This document shows, piece after piece, positions 9,198 through 17,874 of a stretch of 64,000 bases of DNA (position 1 is the stretch's first letter; each line of letters opens with the position of its first letter). This DNA comes from CAVOHU01 sp963843385 (GTDB lineage Bacteria; Acidobacteriota; Vicinamibacteria; Vicinamibacterales; JAKQTR01), in contig CAWJJY010000004.1 in assembly GCA_963843385.1 (NCBI GenBank), positions 62,001 to 126,000 on the forward strand, written 5' to 3'. The notes beneath the pieces are model-generated. The model had not been told where the DNA came from and made no database searches. It worked only from the letters and a program-made list of their open reading frames with translations. Position numbers and translations under genes: made by a program.

Positions 9198-10205
9198 ATG
9201 CCGCAGGAACCATCCGCCGACCCTCGCCTGTTGCTTCAGGTGCGCGGGCTCACCACGCAGTTCCCGGCAGCGCGCGCGGGGGGGCCGGCCGAACCGGTGC
9301 GGGCGGTTGATCGGCTCGACTTCGAAATCGCGCGCGGCGAGACGCTCGGGCTCGTGGGCGAATCGGGCTGCGGCAAGTCGATGACGGCCCTCTCGATCAT
9401 CCGTCTCGTGCCCCCGCCCGGCCTCATCACGGCCGGCCGTGTCGTGTTCGAACAGCAGGATTTGATGGCATTACCCGAGGCCGGGATGCGGCGCGTGCGC
9501 GGCGCGCGAATCGGCTTCATCTTCCAGGAGCCGATGACGGCGCTCAATCCGGTCTTCACCATCGGCGATCAAGTGGGCGAGGCGTTGGTCGTCCACGGGA
9601 TGGCCTCCAGGCGGGAGGCGCGCCTGCGCGCGGTGGAACTGCTCGATGCCGTGAAGATTCCCGATGCGGCCCGGGCCGCCCGCGACTATCCTCACCAGCT
9701 GTCCGGCGGCATGCGGCAGCGCGCCCTCATCGCCGCCGCGGTCGCGTGCCGGCCGCCGCTCATCATCGCCGACGAGCCCACCACGGCCCTGGATGTCACG
9801 ATCCAAGCTGAAATCCTCGACCTGCTGCGCGAGATGCGGGCGGCCTTCGGCCTCTCGTTGCTCCTCATCACACACGATCTCGGCGTGGTCGCGGAAATGG
9901 CCGATCGGGTGGCCGTGATGTATGCGGGTCGCATTGTCGAAACGGGACCGGTGGACAATGTGCTCCGGTCGCCGAAGCATCCGTACACACAGGGCCTGCT
10001 CGCGTCGCTGCCGGGCCTGGTGCCCGGCCAGCGGTTGAAGGCCATTGGAGGCTCGGTGCCCGATCTCTCGGCGCTGCCAGCCGGATGTGCCTTCGCGCCG
10101 CGCTGCCCGGATCGCTTCGATCGGTGCGACCTTGCGCGTCCCGAGCCGGTCGCGGTCGGCCAGGCCCACACGGCGCGGTGCTTCCTGCACGGGTCGCCCT
10201 CATGA
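9198..10205 (+). CDS. Oligo/dipeptide ABC transporter ATP-binding protein (DppD/OppD type)
   Basis: 335 residues. Walker A GESGCGKS, Q-loop FIFQEPMTALNP, signature LSGGMRQR, Walker B IIADEPTTALDVT and H-loop ITHDLGVV are intact. The C-terminal oligopeptide-transporter domain is present with its Cys pattern (GCAFAPRCPDRFDRC, then ARCF), which in the family can hold an iron-sulfur cluster. Initiation may be GTG 9195 or ATG 9198; neither has a strong ribosome site. The stop overlaps the start of the next ATPase by ATGA, so the two are translationally coupled and probably form the heterodimeric motor of a peptide or nickel importer. No permease or binding protein is in the window. Confidence 0.88.
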   Translation: MPQEPSADPRLLLQVRGLTTQFPAARAGGPAEPVRAVDRLDFEIARGETLGLVGESGCGKSMTALSIIRLVPPPGLITAGRVVFEQQDLMALPEAGMRRVRGARIGFIFQEPMTALNPVFTIGDQVGEALVVHGMASRREARLRAVELLDAVKIPDAARAARDYPHQLSGGMRQRALIAAAVACRPPLIIADEPTTALDVTIQAEILDLLREMRAAFGLSLLLITHDLGVVAEMADRVAVMYAGRIVETGPVDNVLRSPKHPYTQGLLASLPGLVPGQRLKAIGGSVPDLSALPAGCAFAPRCPDRFDRCDLARPEPVAVGQAHTARCFLHGSPS

Positions 10206-11089
10206 CCCCGCTTGTCGAGATCAGCCACCTCGTCAAGACCTTCGCGCGGCGGTCCACCCCGTGGCGCCACGCCGGCGAGGTCCGCGCGGTCGACGACGTC
10301 AGCTTCACGGTGCTGGAGGGCGAGACCTTCGGCCTGGTCGGGGAATCCGGCAGCGGCAAGACGACTACCGGGCGGTGCATCCTGCGCCTGATCGAGCCAA
10401 CCGCCGGACAAGTGACCTTTCGTGGCGTCGACGTGCTCTCGCTGAATTCCGCCAGGCTTCGGGCGCTCCGGCGCGACATGCAGATCGTGTTTCAGGATCC
10501 CTATTCATCACTCAATCCCCGCATGAAGGTGCGGACGATCATCGAGGAACCCCTGATCATCCACGCGATCGGGAACAAGGCGGAGCGCCGCGCCCGCGTC
10601 GATGAACTTGCCGGCCTCGTCGGGCTGGACCGCTCGCAGCTGGAGCGCTACCCTCACGAGTTCAGCGGCGGCCAGCGCCAGCGCATCGGCCTGGCGCGGG
10701 CCCTGGCGCTGCGGCCTTCATTCATCATCGCGGACGAGCCCGTGTCGGCGCTGGACGTGTCGATCCAGGCGCAGATCATCAACCTGTTCATGGATCTGCA
10801 GCAGAGCCTCGCGCTGACGCTGGTGTTCATCGCGCACGACCTCCGCCTGGTGCGGCACCTCTGCGCTCGCGTGGCCGTGATGTACCGCGGCCGCATCGTC
10901 GAGATGGGCCCGACCGAGGAGATCTTCCGCGGGCCCGAGCACCCGTACACACAGGCGCTGCTCTCCGCGGTGCCCGTGACCGATCCGGCTGCGCGCCGGG
11001 AGCGCCTGGCCTTCGAGCGGACGGAGAACGAACCGGTGTCGCCGCTTCGCGAGGTCCGCCCGGGCCATGTTGCGGCCATCCCGGGGTAG
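10202..11089 (+). CDS. Oligo/dipeptide ABC transporter ATP-binding protein (DppF/OppF type), short C-terminus
   Basis: 295 residues from ATG 10202, which overlaps the preceding stop (ATGA). The frame is open upstream to 10085 but inside dppD. Walker A GESGSGKTTTGR, Q-loop IVFQDPYSSLNP, signature FSGGQRQR, Walker B IIADEPVSALDVS and H-loop IAHDLRLV are complete. Unlike its partner it ends about 30 residues after the AVPVTDP block and lacks the Cys-containing oligopeptide domain usual for DppF/OppF. So it is a functional nucleotide-binding domain with a shortened tail. Partner permeases are not visible here. Confidence 0.86.
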   Translation: MTPLVEISHLVKTFARRSTPWRHAGEVRAVDDVSFTVLEGETFGLVGESGSGKTTTGRCILRLIEPTAGQVTFRGVDVLSLNSARLRALRRDMQIVFQDPYSSLNPRMKVRTIIEEPLIIHAIGNKAERRARVDELAGLVGLDRSQLERYPHEFSGGQRQRIGLARALALRPSFIIADEPVSALDVSIQAQIINLFMDLQQSLALTLVFIAHDLRLVRHLCARVAVMYRGRIVEMGPTEEIFRGPEHPYTQALLSAVPVTDPAARRERLAFERTENEPVSPLREVRPGHVAAIPG

Positions 11090-11261
11090 ACGATTCCCGC
11101 CCGGGCTGCGAAGTGAGAGGCGCTCGAGCTTCGGCGTGCTAGACTTTGCAGTTGCGGCGCCCGCTCTTCGACGGAACCTATGGACGGCGGCTGCCGTCTT
11201 CTCCTGAAGGGGCTCTTGCAGGGATTTTCCTGCATGCCGGCGGCGCGAACGGGACGGACTT

Positions 11262-11948
11262 ATGGCGCTAATTGAAACCAACGACCTGTGGAAGACCTAC
11301 GTGATGGGCACCGAGGAGATTCATGCGCTGCGCGGCGTCACACTCGAGATCGAGCGCGGCGAGTACGTGGCCATCATGGGGCCGTCGGGATCCGGCAAGT
11401 CAACGCTGATGAACCTGATCGGCTGCCTCGACACGCCGTCGAAGGGCAGCTACCTGCTGAACAACAAGCAGGTCGGCCAGATGAACGACGACGAGCTGGC
11501 GCGCATCCGAAACGAGGAAATCGGGTTCGTGTTCCAGACCTTCAACCTGCTTCCGCGCGCCACGGCGCTGCACAACGTCGAGTTGCCGCTGGTCTACGCC
11601 GGCGTGCCCGCCAAGGACCGTCTCGATCGGGCCCGCAAGTCGCTGGATCGCGTAGAGCTCGGCGACCGCATGACCCATCGCCCCAACCAGCTCTCCGGCG
11701 GTCAACGGCAGCGCGTCGCCATCGCGCGCGCGCTCGTGAACAACCCGTCGATCCTGCTCGCCGATGAACCGACCGGCAACCTCGACTCCAAGACGGGCGC
11801 CGAGATCATGAGCCTGTTCGACAAGCTCCACCACGCCGGCAATACGATTGTGCTCGTGACGCACGAGGCGGACATCGCCGCGTACGCGAAGCGGACCATC
11901 CACCTCCGCGACGGGAAGGTGGAGGACGACATCAAGAAGGCGGCGTAG
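11262..11948 (+). CDS. MacB/LolD-family ABC transporter ATP-binding protein
   Basis: 228 residues, a single nucleotide-binding domain. GPSGSGKSTLMNLIGCLD (Walker A), FVFQTFNLLPRATAL (Q-loop), LSGGQRQRVAIARAL, LLADEPTGNLDSKTG and VTHEADIA are typical of ATPases driving MacB-like mechanotransmission pumps or LolCDE lipoprotein release. The short form without a permease domain fits either; the adjacent permease is not on this strand, since the next genes run the other way. The 170-base leader contains a perfect TGCAGG/CCTGCA hairpin (11214-11231) of unknown role. Confidence 0.85.
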   Translation: MALIETNDLWKTYVMGTEEIHALRGVTLEIERGEYVAIMGPSGSGKSTLMNLIGCLDTPSKGSYLLNNKQVGQMNDDELARIRNEEIGFVFQTFNLLPRATALHNVELPLVYAGVPAKDRLDRARKSLDRVELGDRMTHRPNQLSGGQRQRVAIARALVNNPSILLADEPTGNLDSKTGAEIMSLFDKLHHAGNTIVLVTHEADIAAYAKRTIHLRDGKVEDDIKKAA

Positions 11949-11960
11949 CGCGCCGGCCTG

Positions 11961-12776
11961 CTACCTGACAGGTCCAGCGGGCTGTTCCGGCGATCCCGGG
12001 ATGGGAGCGTAGGTTCCAAGTCGAAACGCGATTTCGACCAGCCTGGTCGATCCGCCTCCGAAGGTCTGGATCGTGTCCTGGTAGACCATCTGATCCCGCA
12101 GGACGCGAACGACCGCGATCGCGTGCAGACCCTGCGGGACATTCTCGAACACGAAGGGCGGCATCGGGGCCGACAGGTAGGCCTGCCGTCCGTTCTGCGC
12201 GTAGTAGAGTCTCACTTCGTAGTTCGGCGGGTCGAGCGTGTAGAACGGGCCTTCGTCGGCCATCCGCTTGAGGGTGACCACGACGCGCCCGCGATACACG
12301 GGCGGCGAGGCCGGGTACACGATGTCATCGGCGTTGCCGAAGGCGCCGTCCGGCCCGGCGCTTCGAATCTGCCCGCTCGTCACGACCTGGTACGGGTGGC
12401 CGAAGGCGTCGAGCTGGTAGTCGGTCGGCGTGTCGCCAGAGGTGACATACGGGCCTTTCCATCCCATGCCGACTGCCCGGAATGTCGCCGTCGTAAAGAG
12501 CGGCGCCTGGCCGGGCTGGACCAGTTCCAGGAGCGAGGCCGGCATTCGTCCCATGTCTCCCACGAATCCGAAGCTGCCGGGCTGATCCGGACGACCGCCG
12601 ATTGCTTCGGCCAGGCCCCTGACTTCCGTGCGCGTGGCGTCTATCTTCGCCTCGATCACGCGCTGCAGCAGAAGGGGCGTCGCCGCCGCAGCGAGGATCG
12701 CCAGCACGGCGATTACGATGATCACCTCCAGCAGCGTGAATCCCCGGCTCGCGGGCCCATCGAAGCGCGGCCTCAT
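11961..12776 (-). CDS. Pseudopilin (GspG-like), last gene of pilus/secretion cluster
   Basis: 271 residues. A prepilin leader ends SRG before FTLLEVIIVIAVLAILAAAATPLL, with Phe+1 and Glu+5 as needed by prepilin peptidase, giving a hydrophobic N-terminal helix. The central part carries GPYVTSGDTPTDYQLDAFG and GHPYQVV, close to the GspG block in which DPWG-type text precedes a calcium site; here Asp-Ala-Phe-Gly replaces it. ATG 12776 is preferred because GAGGTGA is well placed; GTG 12788 is the alternative. It starts just after gspF ends. The long C-terminal part (about residues 150-270) is beta-rich and may be a specific tip or minor pilin head. Confidence 0.82.
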   Translation of the reverse strand: MRPRFDGPASRGFTLLEVIIVIAVLAILAAAATPLLLQRVIEAKIDATRTEVRGLAEAIGGRPDQPGSFGFVGDMGRMPASLLELVQPGQAPLFTTATFRAVGMGWKGPYVTSGDTPTDYQLDAFGHPYQVVTSGQIRSAGPDGAFGNADDIVYPASPPVYRGRVVVTLKRMADEGPFYTLDPPNYEVRLYYAQNGRQAYLSAPMPPFVFENVPQGLHAIAVVRVLRDQMVYQDTIQTFGGGSTRLVEIAFRLGTYAPIPGSPEQPAGPVR

Positions 12777-12789
12777 CGGATGGCTCACC

Positions 12790-14010
12790 TCAGGTGACCT
12801 TGATGACCTTCATCAACCCGAACAGCGGGAGGTAATACGCCACCGCCATGAGCACGAACACGCTCGCCAGGACCACCAGCATGAACGGTCCGAACAGCGT
12901 CAACGCCCGATCGACGGTCTGATCGACTTCGCGATCGTAGTACTGGCGCACGTTCTCGAGGGACTTCGCCATCTGCCCGGTCCGCTCACCCACCGCGATC
13001 ATCTGGATCACGATCGGCGAGAACTGGCCGACGGAGGTGAGGGCCCGGGACAACGGCTCACCGGCCAGCACCCGATCGACGGCGCGGCCGAAGCGCTGGG
13101 CGATGAACGGGTTGCCGATCAGCCGTTCCATCAGCGTCAGTGACGGCGCGACCTCGAGGCCCGCCTCGTGCAGCGTGCCGAAGTAGTGGGCGAAGCGCGA
13201 CAGGGCGATCTTGCGGACCAGCTCGCCGATGACCGGGATGCGCAGCGTCAGCCGCGAAAAGGTCACGGCCCCCTGCGGGGTCTGCGCGCGCAGGCGGATC
13301 GCGATCACCACTACCGCGGCCGACGCCAGCAGCGTAAGCCAGTTGGCCGAGACAAACTGCGCGAACGCCACGACGATCCTCGTCGGCAGGGGAAGCTGCA
13401 CGGTCGAAGCCAGCCGCTGATAGACGCCGGCGATGCGCGGAATGGAGAATCCGACCAGGACGCTCATCAGCACCGTGAGGAGGCCGAGGACCAGGGCCGG
13501 GTAGGTCAGCGCTTCTTTGATCCGCGCCGCCAGGCGATCCTGCCACTCGAGCTGCCTGACCAGATCCTCGAGGACCTGCTCGAGCCGCCCGGTCGCTTCG
13601 CCCGCCCGGACGATATTGACATAGAGCTCGCCGAACACGGCGCGCTGCCGATCGAGCGCCTCGGACAGGCTGCGGCCAGACTCGATGTCCTTGCGCAGCT
13701 TCGCCACCATCTGCTTGAGCGGGAGTTTCCGGATCTCGGACTCGATGTCGTTCAGACCCTCGACCACCGGGATCCCGGTCCCCACCATCGTCGAGAGCTG
13801 TGATGTGAAGAAGATCAGATCGCGGCGGTTGACCCGTTCGAAGAGCCTGACCTCGGCCAGGTCGATCGTTTCGCCGGCCGGCCGGGCCCGGACCAGGTAG
13901 CGTTCCTGCTGGCGCAGCAGGAGCGCGAGCGCCTGCTCGTCGGGCGCCGCCAGCGTGCCACTGACGCGCTGGCCTGCGGAGTCGACGGCCGTGTAGGCAA
14001 AGTCCGGCAT
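12790..14010 (-). CDS. GspF/MshG/PilC-type inner-membrane platform protein
   Basis: 406 residues from ATG 14010 (MPDFAYTAVDSAGQRVSGTL). Two repeated GspF cytoplasmic helical domains are visible. The first contains FFTSQLSTMVGTGIPVVEGL and ends GEATGRLEQVLEDL. The second contains RFAHYFGTLHEAGLEVAPSL and ends IAVGERTGQMAKSLENV. They are separated and followed by transmembrane stretches (ALVLGLLTVLMSVLVGF, WLTLLASAAVVVIAI, FMLVVLASVFVLMAVAYY). It anchors the assembly ATPase to the inner membrane in type II secretion and type IV pili. It starts 13 bases downstream of the ATPase gene's last base, in the same leftward operon. Confidence 0.93.
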   Translation of the reverse strand: MPDFAYTAVDSAGQRVSGTLAAPDEQALALLLRQQERYLVRARPAGETIDLAEVRLFERVNRRDLIFFTSQLSTMVGTGIPVVEGLNDIESEIRKLPLKQMVAKLRKDIESGRSLSEALDRQRAVFGELYVNIVRAGEATGRLEQVLEDLVRQLEWQDRLAARIKEALTYPALVLGLLTVLMSVLVGFSIPRIAGVYQRLASTVQLPLPTRIVVAFAQFVSANWLTLLASAAVVVIAIRLRAQTPQGAVTFSRLTLRIPVIGELVRKIALSRFAHYFGTLHEAGLEVAPSLTLMERLIGNPFIAQRFGRAVDRVLAGEPLSRALTSVGQFSPIVIQMIAVGERTGQMAKSLENVRQYYDREVDQTVDRALTLFGPFMLVVLASVFVLMAVAYYLPLFGLMKVIKVT

Positions 14011-14023
14011 CGTGCGTTCCCGC

Positions 14024-17000
14024 CTACTCGTACGCGATCCTGAGCACTTCATCGAGCGAGGTCTGGCCGACGACGGCCTTCGACAGGGCGTCGTCCATCA
14101 GCGTCCTCATTCCGCCGCGGACGGCAGCTTCCTTGATGAGCCGCGAATCGGCGCGCGCGCGAATGGCCTCGTTGACCTGCTGGTCGACCGGCAGAATCTC
14201 GAACACGGCAATTCGCCCGCGGTAGCCCGTGTGGCCGCACTTCGAACACCCCTTCCCCCGGTAGAACGTCACCGAATCGCTCACCCGGAGGTTCACCTTC
14301 TCGAGCGTCTCCGGCTCGTAGGCGGTGGGCTCCTTGCAGTGCGGGCACAGGACCCTCAGCAGGCGCTGCGCCACCACGCCGACCACCGCCGACGCCAGCA
14401 GGTAGGGCTCGACGCCCATGTCGATGAGGCGCGGCACGGCGCCCGCGGTGTCCTGGGTGTGCAGCGTGCTGAACACGAGCACGCCCGAGAGCGCCGCCCT
14501 GACCGCCAGTTGAGCGGTCTCGGGGTCCCGGATCTCCCCGACCATGATGACGTCGGGGTCCTGCCGCAGGAGGGATCTGATGGCCGTCGCGAAAGTCAGG
14601 CCCGCCTTGGGCCGCACCTGGGTCTGGCGAATCGTCGAGAACTCGTATTCGACGGGGTCCTCGACCGTCATGATGTTCTTCTCGCGTCCTCCCAGGTAGT
14701 TGAGGGCGGAGTACAACGTCGTCGTCTTGCCGGCGCCGGTCGGGCCGGTCACCAGGATGATGCCTCGCGACCTGGCGAGCAGGTCATGGAACAGCACCAG
14801 GTTGCGCCGCGTCAGGCCCAGTTCCTCCAGCGGGCGCACCAGCTTTTCCTTTTCGAGGATTCGAATCGCGACCTTCTCGCCGAAGACGGTCGGGAAGCTC
14901 GACACGCGCATATCAATCGGACGCCCGAGCATCGTCTGGGTGATGCGCCCCTCCTGCGGCAGCCGTTGCTCGGCGATGTCCAGGCCTGCCATGACCTTCA
15001 GCCGGCTCACCAGCGCGGGTGACAGGAGCCGCGGCAGCGTGTCCACCTGCATGAGTACGCCGTCGATCCGGTGGCGAAGCCGGACGATGGCCTCCTCGGG
15101 TTCGAGGTGCAGGTCGGTGGCGCCGGCCCTGACTGCCGCGGTGAGCATGCTCTCGGTGATCTTCACGATGGGCGCTTCGGCCAGCGCGACATCCCGTTCC
15201 GGCTGTGAGAGGGCCGACACCGCTTCTTCGATCAGCCCGAGGAGCGGACTGGCGGGCCCAAACGTCCGGCCGACCAGTGCCGAGACGGCGGATCTCGTGC
15301 TCGACACGACCTCGACCGGGGTGCCCAGCTGGCGTTGCAGATCGTCGATGGCGAGCACGTCGAACGGGTTCGCCTGCACGACCCGAAGCCCGTTGCCGGT
15401 CCGGCCGAGCGCCGCCACCATGTGTTTGCGCGCGAAGGTCTCCGGAACCAGGGTTGCCACGGCCGGATCGGACCTGAGCTGGTCGGGCGACACGTAGGGC
15501 ACGCGCGCTTCCGAGGCCAGGGCCCGGGCGAGCCCGTCTTCGGACACCATGCCCATCTCGAGCAGCACGTCTCCGAGCACGGCGCCATTGGCCTGCTGCT
15601 GCTGGAGCGCCAGCTGGAGCTGTTCCGGCGTGATGACCTTTCTCGCGACGAGCAGCTGTCCGATCATGCGAACGTGGTCCCCGGCCCGCTGGTCCTGGGC
15701 GCGTTCCTTGATCTTGTCGACCTCGATGCGGTGCTTCTTCACGAGGTGCCAGATGCTGCGCTCGGTGATCCCGAGCAGCCTGGCGGCCGAGGCCTGGACG
15801 CCGCCTGTCCGCGACAGGGCTTCGATGACGAACGCCCGCTCCAGTTGCGCCATCTTGTCGTCGAGCGAGACCGCCCCTGGCGACTCCCACTGCTGGGACG
15901 CGACCCCCGCGACCAGGCCGACGCCCGCCGGCCGGACCGGGTGAGGCAGGCTTGCCAGCGTCACGACTTCCCCGTCGCTGACGACCGCCGCCCGCTCGAT
16001 CGCGTTCTTGAGTTCGCGGATGTTCCCCGGCCACTCGTAGGCCAGCAGGGCCGCGAGCGCGTCGGAGGACACCCGGCGGATCGTGCGGCCCAGCCTCTGG
16101 TTCGCCTCGGCGAGGAACAGGTCGACCAGGTCGGAGATCTCCTCGCGCCGCTCGCGCAGCGGCGGCACGGCGATGGTGATCACGTTGAGCCGGAAATACA
16201 GATCGTCGCGGAACTGGCCCTCGCGCACGCTGCGCAGCAGTTCCTTGTTGGTCGACGCGAGGATGCGCACGTCCACCTTGATGGTCGAGGTGCCGCCCAC
16301 ACGCTCGACCTCGCGGCTCTGCAGCACCCGGAGGATCTTGGCCTGCGTCGCCAGCGTCATGTCGCCGATCTCGTCGAGCAGGAGCGTGCCGCCGTCGGCC
16401 AGCTCGAACTTGCCCAGCTTGCGGTTCTGCGCCCCGGTGAACGCGCCCCGCTCGTAGCCGAACAGTTCGGACTCGAGCAGCGTTTCCGGGATCGCCGCGC
16501 AGTTGAGCTTGACGAACGGACGATGCTTCCGGGTCGAGTGCTCGTGGATCTGCTCGGCGACCAGCTCCTTGCCCACCCCGCTCTCACCCATGATGAGGAC
16601 CGTCGAATCGGTGGGTGCCGATCGTTCGATCAGGTGCGCCACCTCGGCCATGGCGCGGCTCTTCCCCAGCAGGTGCCGGCGGCCGGGCGCGACCGCCAGT
16701 TCCTCACGCAGGCGCTCGATCTCCATGAAGAAGCGGCGCTTCTCCAGGGCCCGCCGGATGACGATCTCCATCTCCTCGAGACGGAACGGCTTGGTGAAGA
16801 AGTCGTATGCACCCCGGCGCATGGCCTCGATCGCGTTGTCCCGGGTTCCATGCGCCGTCATGATGATGATCGGAATGCGGGGGTCGACCTTGAGGATTTC
16901 CTCGACCGCCTGCAGGCCGTCCATGCCGGGCAGCCGAACGTCCAGCAGGACGAGGTCGGCCGAGTCCGCCTTGAGGGACTCGAGCCCCTCCTCGGCACTT

Positions 17001-17095
17001 CGGCGCACCGTCAGCCCGTACCCCTGACGCTGCAGCGCCTCCTTCAGGAAGAATTGCATCTGCTCGTCGTCGTCGATCACGAGAATTTGAAACAT
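14024..17095 (-). CDS. Fusion of NtrC-family sigma-54 response regulator with MshE/GspE/PilB-type assembly ATPase
   Basis: One uninterrupted frame of 1023 residues. Residues 1-120 are a receiver (acidic Asp8-10, phospho-acceptor Asp52, Thr80, Lys102). Residues 141-380 are a sigma-54-interacting AAA+ domain with Walker A GESGVGKE (170-177), the sigma-54 loop GAFTGA (217-222), Walker B LLLDEIGD and WPGNIREL. Residues 415-460 are a Fis-type helix-turn-helix (ASAARLLGITERSIWHLVKK). After an 18-residue linker, 477-600 match the MshEN/GspE_N domain, and 620-1023 the motor ATPase: Walker A GPTGAGKTTT (784-793), Asp box, LLRQDPDVIMVGEIRD, HTQDT and a zinc site from CPHC and CSKC. Both halves look fully active. 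ATG at 15667 (Met477) could in principle give a free 547-residue ATPase, but no strong ribosome site precedes it. The MshEN motif that reads RLG in c-di-GMP binders reads MIG here. Confidence 0.93.
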   Translation of the reverse strand: MFQILVIDDDEQMQFFLKEALQRQGYGLTVRRSAEEGLESLKADSADLVLLDVRLPGMDGLQAVEEILKVDPRIPIIIMTAHGTRDNAIEAMRRGAYDFFTKPFRLEEMEIVIRRALEKRRFFMEIERLREELAVAPGRRHLLGKSRAMAEVAHLIERSAPTDSTVLIMGESGVGKELVAEQIHEHSTRKHRPFVKLNCAAIPETLLESELFGYERGAFTGAQNRKLGKFELADGGTLLLDEIGDMTLATQAKILRVLQSREVERVGGTSTIKVDVRILASTNKELLRSVREGQFRDDLYFRLNVITIAVPPLRERREEISDLVDLFLAEANQRLGRTIRRVSSDALAALLAYEWPGNIRELKNAIERAAVVSDGEVVTLASLPHPVRPAGVGLVAGVASQQWESPGAVSLDDKMAQLERAFVIEALSRTGGVQASAARLLGITERSIWHLVKKHRIEVDKIKERAQDQRAGDHVRMIGQLLVARKVITPEQLQLALQQQQANGAVLGDVLLEMGMVSEDGLARALASEARVPYVSPDQLRSDPAVATLVPETFARKHMVAALGRTGNGLRVVQANPFDVLAIDDLQRQLGTPVEVVSSTRSAVSALVGRTFGPASPLLGLIEEAVSALSQPERDVALAEAPIVKITESMLTAAVRAGATDLHLEPEEAIVRLRHRIDGVLMQVDTLPRLLSPALVSRLKVMAGLDIAEQRLPQEGRITQTMLGRPIDMRVSSFPTVFGEKVAIRILEKEKLVRPLEELGLTRRNLVLFHDLLARSRGIILVTGPTGAGKTTTLYSALNYLGGREKNIMTVEDPVEYEFSTIRQTQVRPKAGLTFATAIRSLLRQDPDVIMVGEIRDPETAQLAVRAALSGVLVFSTLHTQDTAGAVPRLIDMGVEPYLLASAVVGVVAQRLLRVLCPHCKEPTAYEPETLEKVNLRVSDSVTFYRGKGCSKCGHTGYRGRIAVFEILPVDQQVNEAIRARADSRLIKEAAVRGGMRTLMDDALSKAVVGQTSLDEVLRIAYE

Positions 17096-17105
17096 ACGCC
17101 TACAG

Positions 17106-17330
17106 TCAACTGGATTGGGTCGTTTCCGTCAACACAATGGCCCGGGAGATCTCGCCGTCCGAGATTATGCGCTCGGCCTGCGCGGCCGGCAATGCGATGG
17201 CCACGGTCGGCCCGGACACCTCGATGCGTTCCACGTCGATCCGGACACCGCAGGAGGTGACGACCTGGCGCGCAATCGCCGGCCCGGACGCCGGTTCATC
17301 GCCGGGACCCGGCGGAGGCCGGATGACCGT
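17106..17330 (-). pseudogene. Possible out-of-frame C-terminal extension of the GspC-like gene
   Basis: Downstream of the GspC-like stop at 17296, another frame stays open to a TGA at 17106 with GC-rich third positions. It encodes protein-like text (GVRIDVERIEVSGPTVAIAL, then AAQAERIISDGEISRAIVL). I found no credible start codon or ribosome site for it, so it is either the true C-terminus of the GspC-like protein displaced by a one-base indel around 17300-17340, or chance. If joined, the protein would be about 245 residues. The gap to the fusion ATPase gene is then only about 10 bases. Confidence 0.35.
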
Positions 17331-17847
17331 ACAGGGCCACGCGTCGCTGTTCTCCGCTCGCGGTCCTGATGACCACCGCGTCCCTCGTGATGTCGACCAC
17401 CCGTCCCGATCCGATCGAGTCGCCGATGCCGACGATTCTCCCATCGACATCCGCAACGCGCCGGGTCGCGGAAAACAGGATGGACCGTACAACCGGAGCC
17501 GGAGCCGTGTCGGCCACGCGGGGCTCGCTGCGCGTCTCGTTGCCGAACAGGAACGGATCTCGTACCCAGGAGGGAGCCGAGGTGGTATCCACCGGAGGTG
17601 GAGCGGGAATCGATGCGGGATCGATCGCCAGCTGCCATGGGCCCGCTCCCCCGCTCGGGCCCGCCTCCCGCCTGTTCGTCGTGGCACCGAGCGTGGCCTG
17701 CGCGATCTGGGACTCGAGCGATGCCGGGTCTGCGGCCGCCGAACGGATCGCCCGGGTTGGCGGTCGCAGCAACGACCAGAAGCTGTAGACAATGCTCACG
17801 GCCAGGATGGCGAGCGCGATCTGGAGGTGGCTCTTCTGGATGGTCAT
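17296..17847 (-). CDS. GspC/PilP/MshK-like inner-membrane protein
   Basis: 183 residues from ATG 17847. N-terminal membrane anchor (LQIALAILAVSIVYSFWSLL), then a Pro/Ala-rich periplasmic linker. A compact beta domain begins WVRDPFLFG and continues RSILFSATRRVADVDGRIVGIGDSI, VVDITRDAVVIRTASGEQRRVAL. That pattern (RDPF, then GxIVGxGD, then VxxIxxDxVVIR) is the homology region that links GspC/PilP proteins to the secretin. Position between the PilO-like gene and the motor ATPase agrees. See the entry at 17106 for a possible frameshifted continuation. Confidence 0.72.
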   Translation of the reverse strand: MTIQKSHLQIALAILAVSIVYSFWSLLRPPTRAIRSAAADPASLESQIAQATLGATTNRREAGPSGGAGPWQLAIDPASIPAPPPVDTTSAPSWVRDPFLFGNETRSEPRVADTAPAPVVRSILFSATRRVADVDGRIVGIGDSIGSGRVVDITRDAVVIRTASGEQRRVALYGHPASAGSRR

Positions 17848-17874
17848 GACCAGGATCTCCCGTGTCGCGAGCCG

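Noticed and set aside
11180..11275. 31-codon upstream frame overlapping the start of the MacB/LolD-type ATPase
   Set aside because: Weak ribosome site and no protein-like character; a leader peptide is possible but not supported.
15335..17260. 641-codon plus-strand frame opposite the fusion ATPase gene
   Set aside because: Mirror frame of a high-GC gene; His/Arg/Asp-rich, no family features, while the opposite strand has complete domains.
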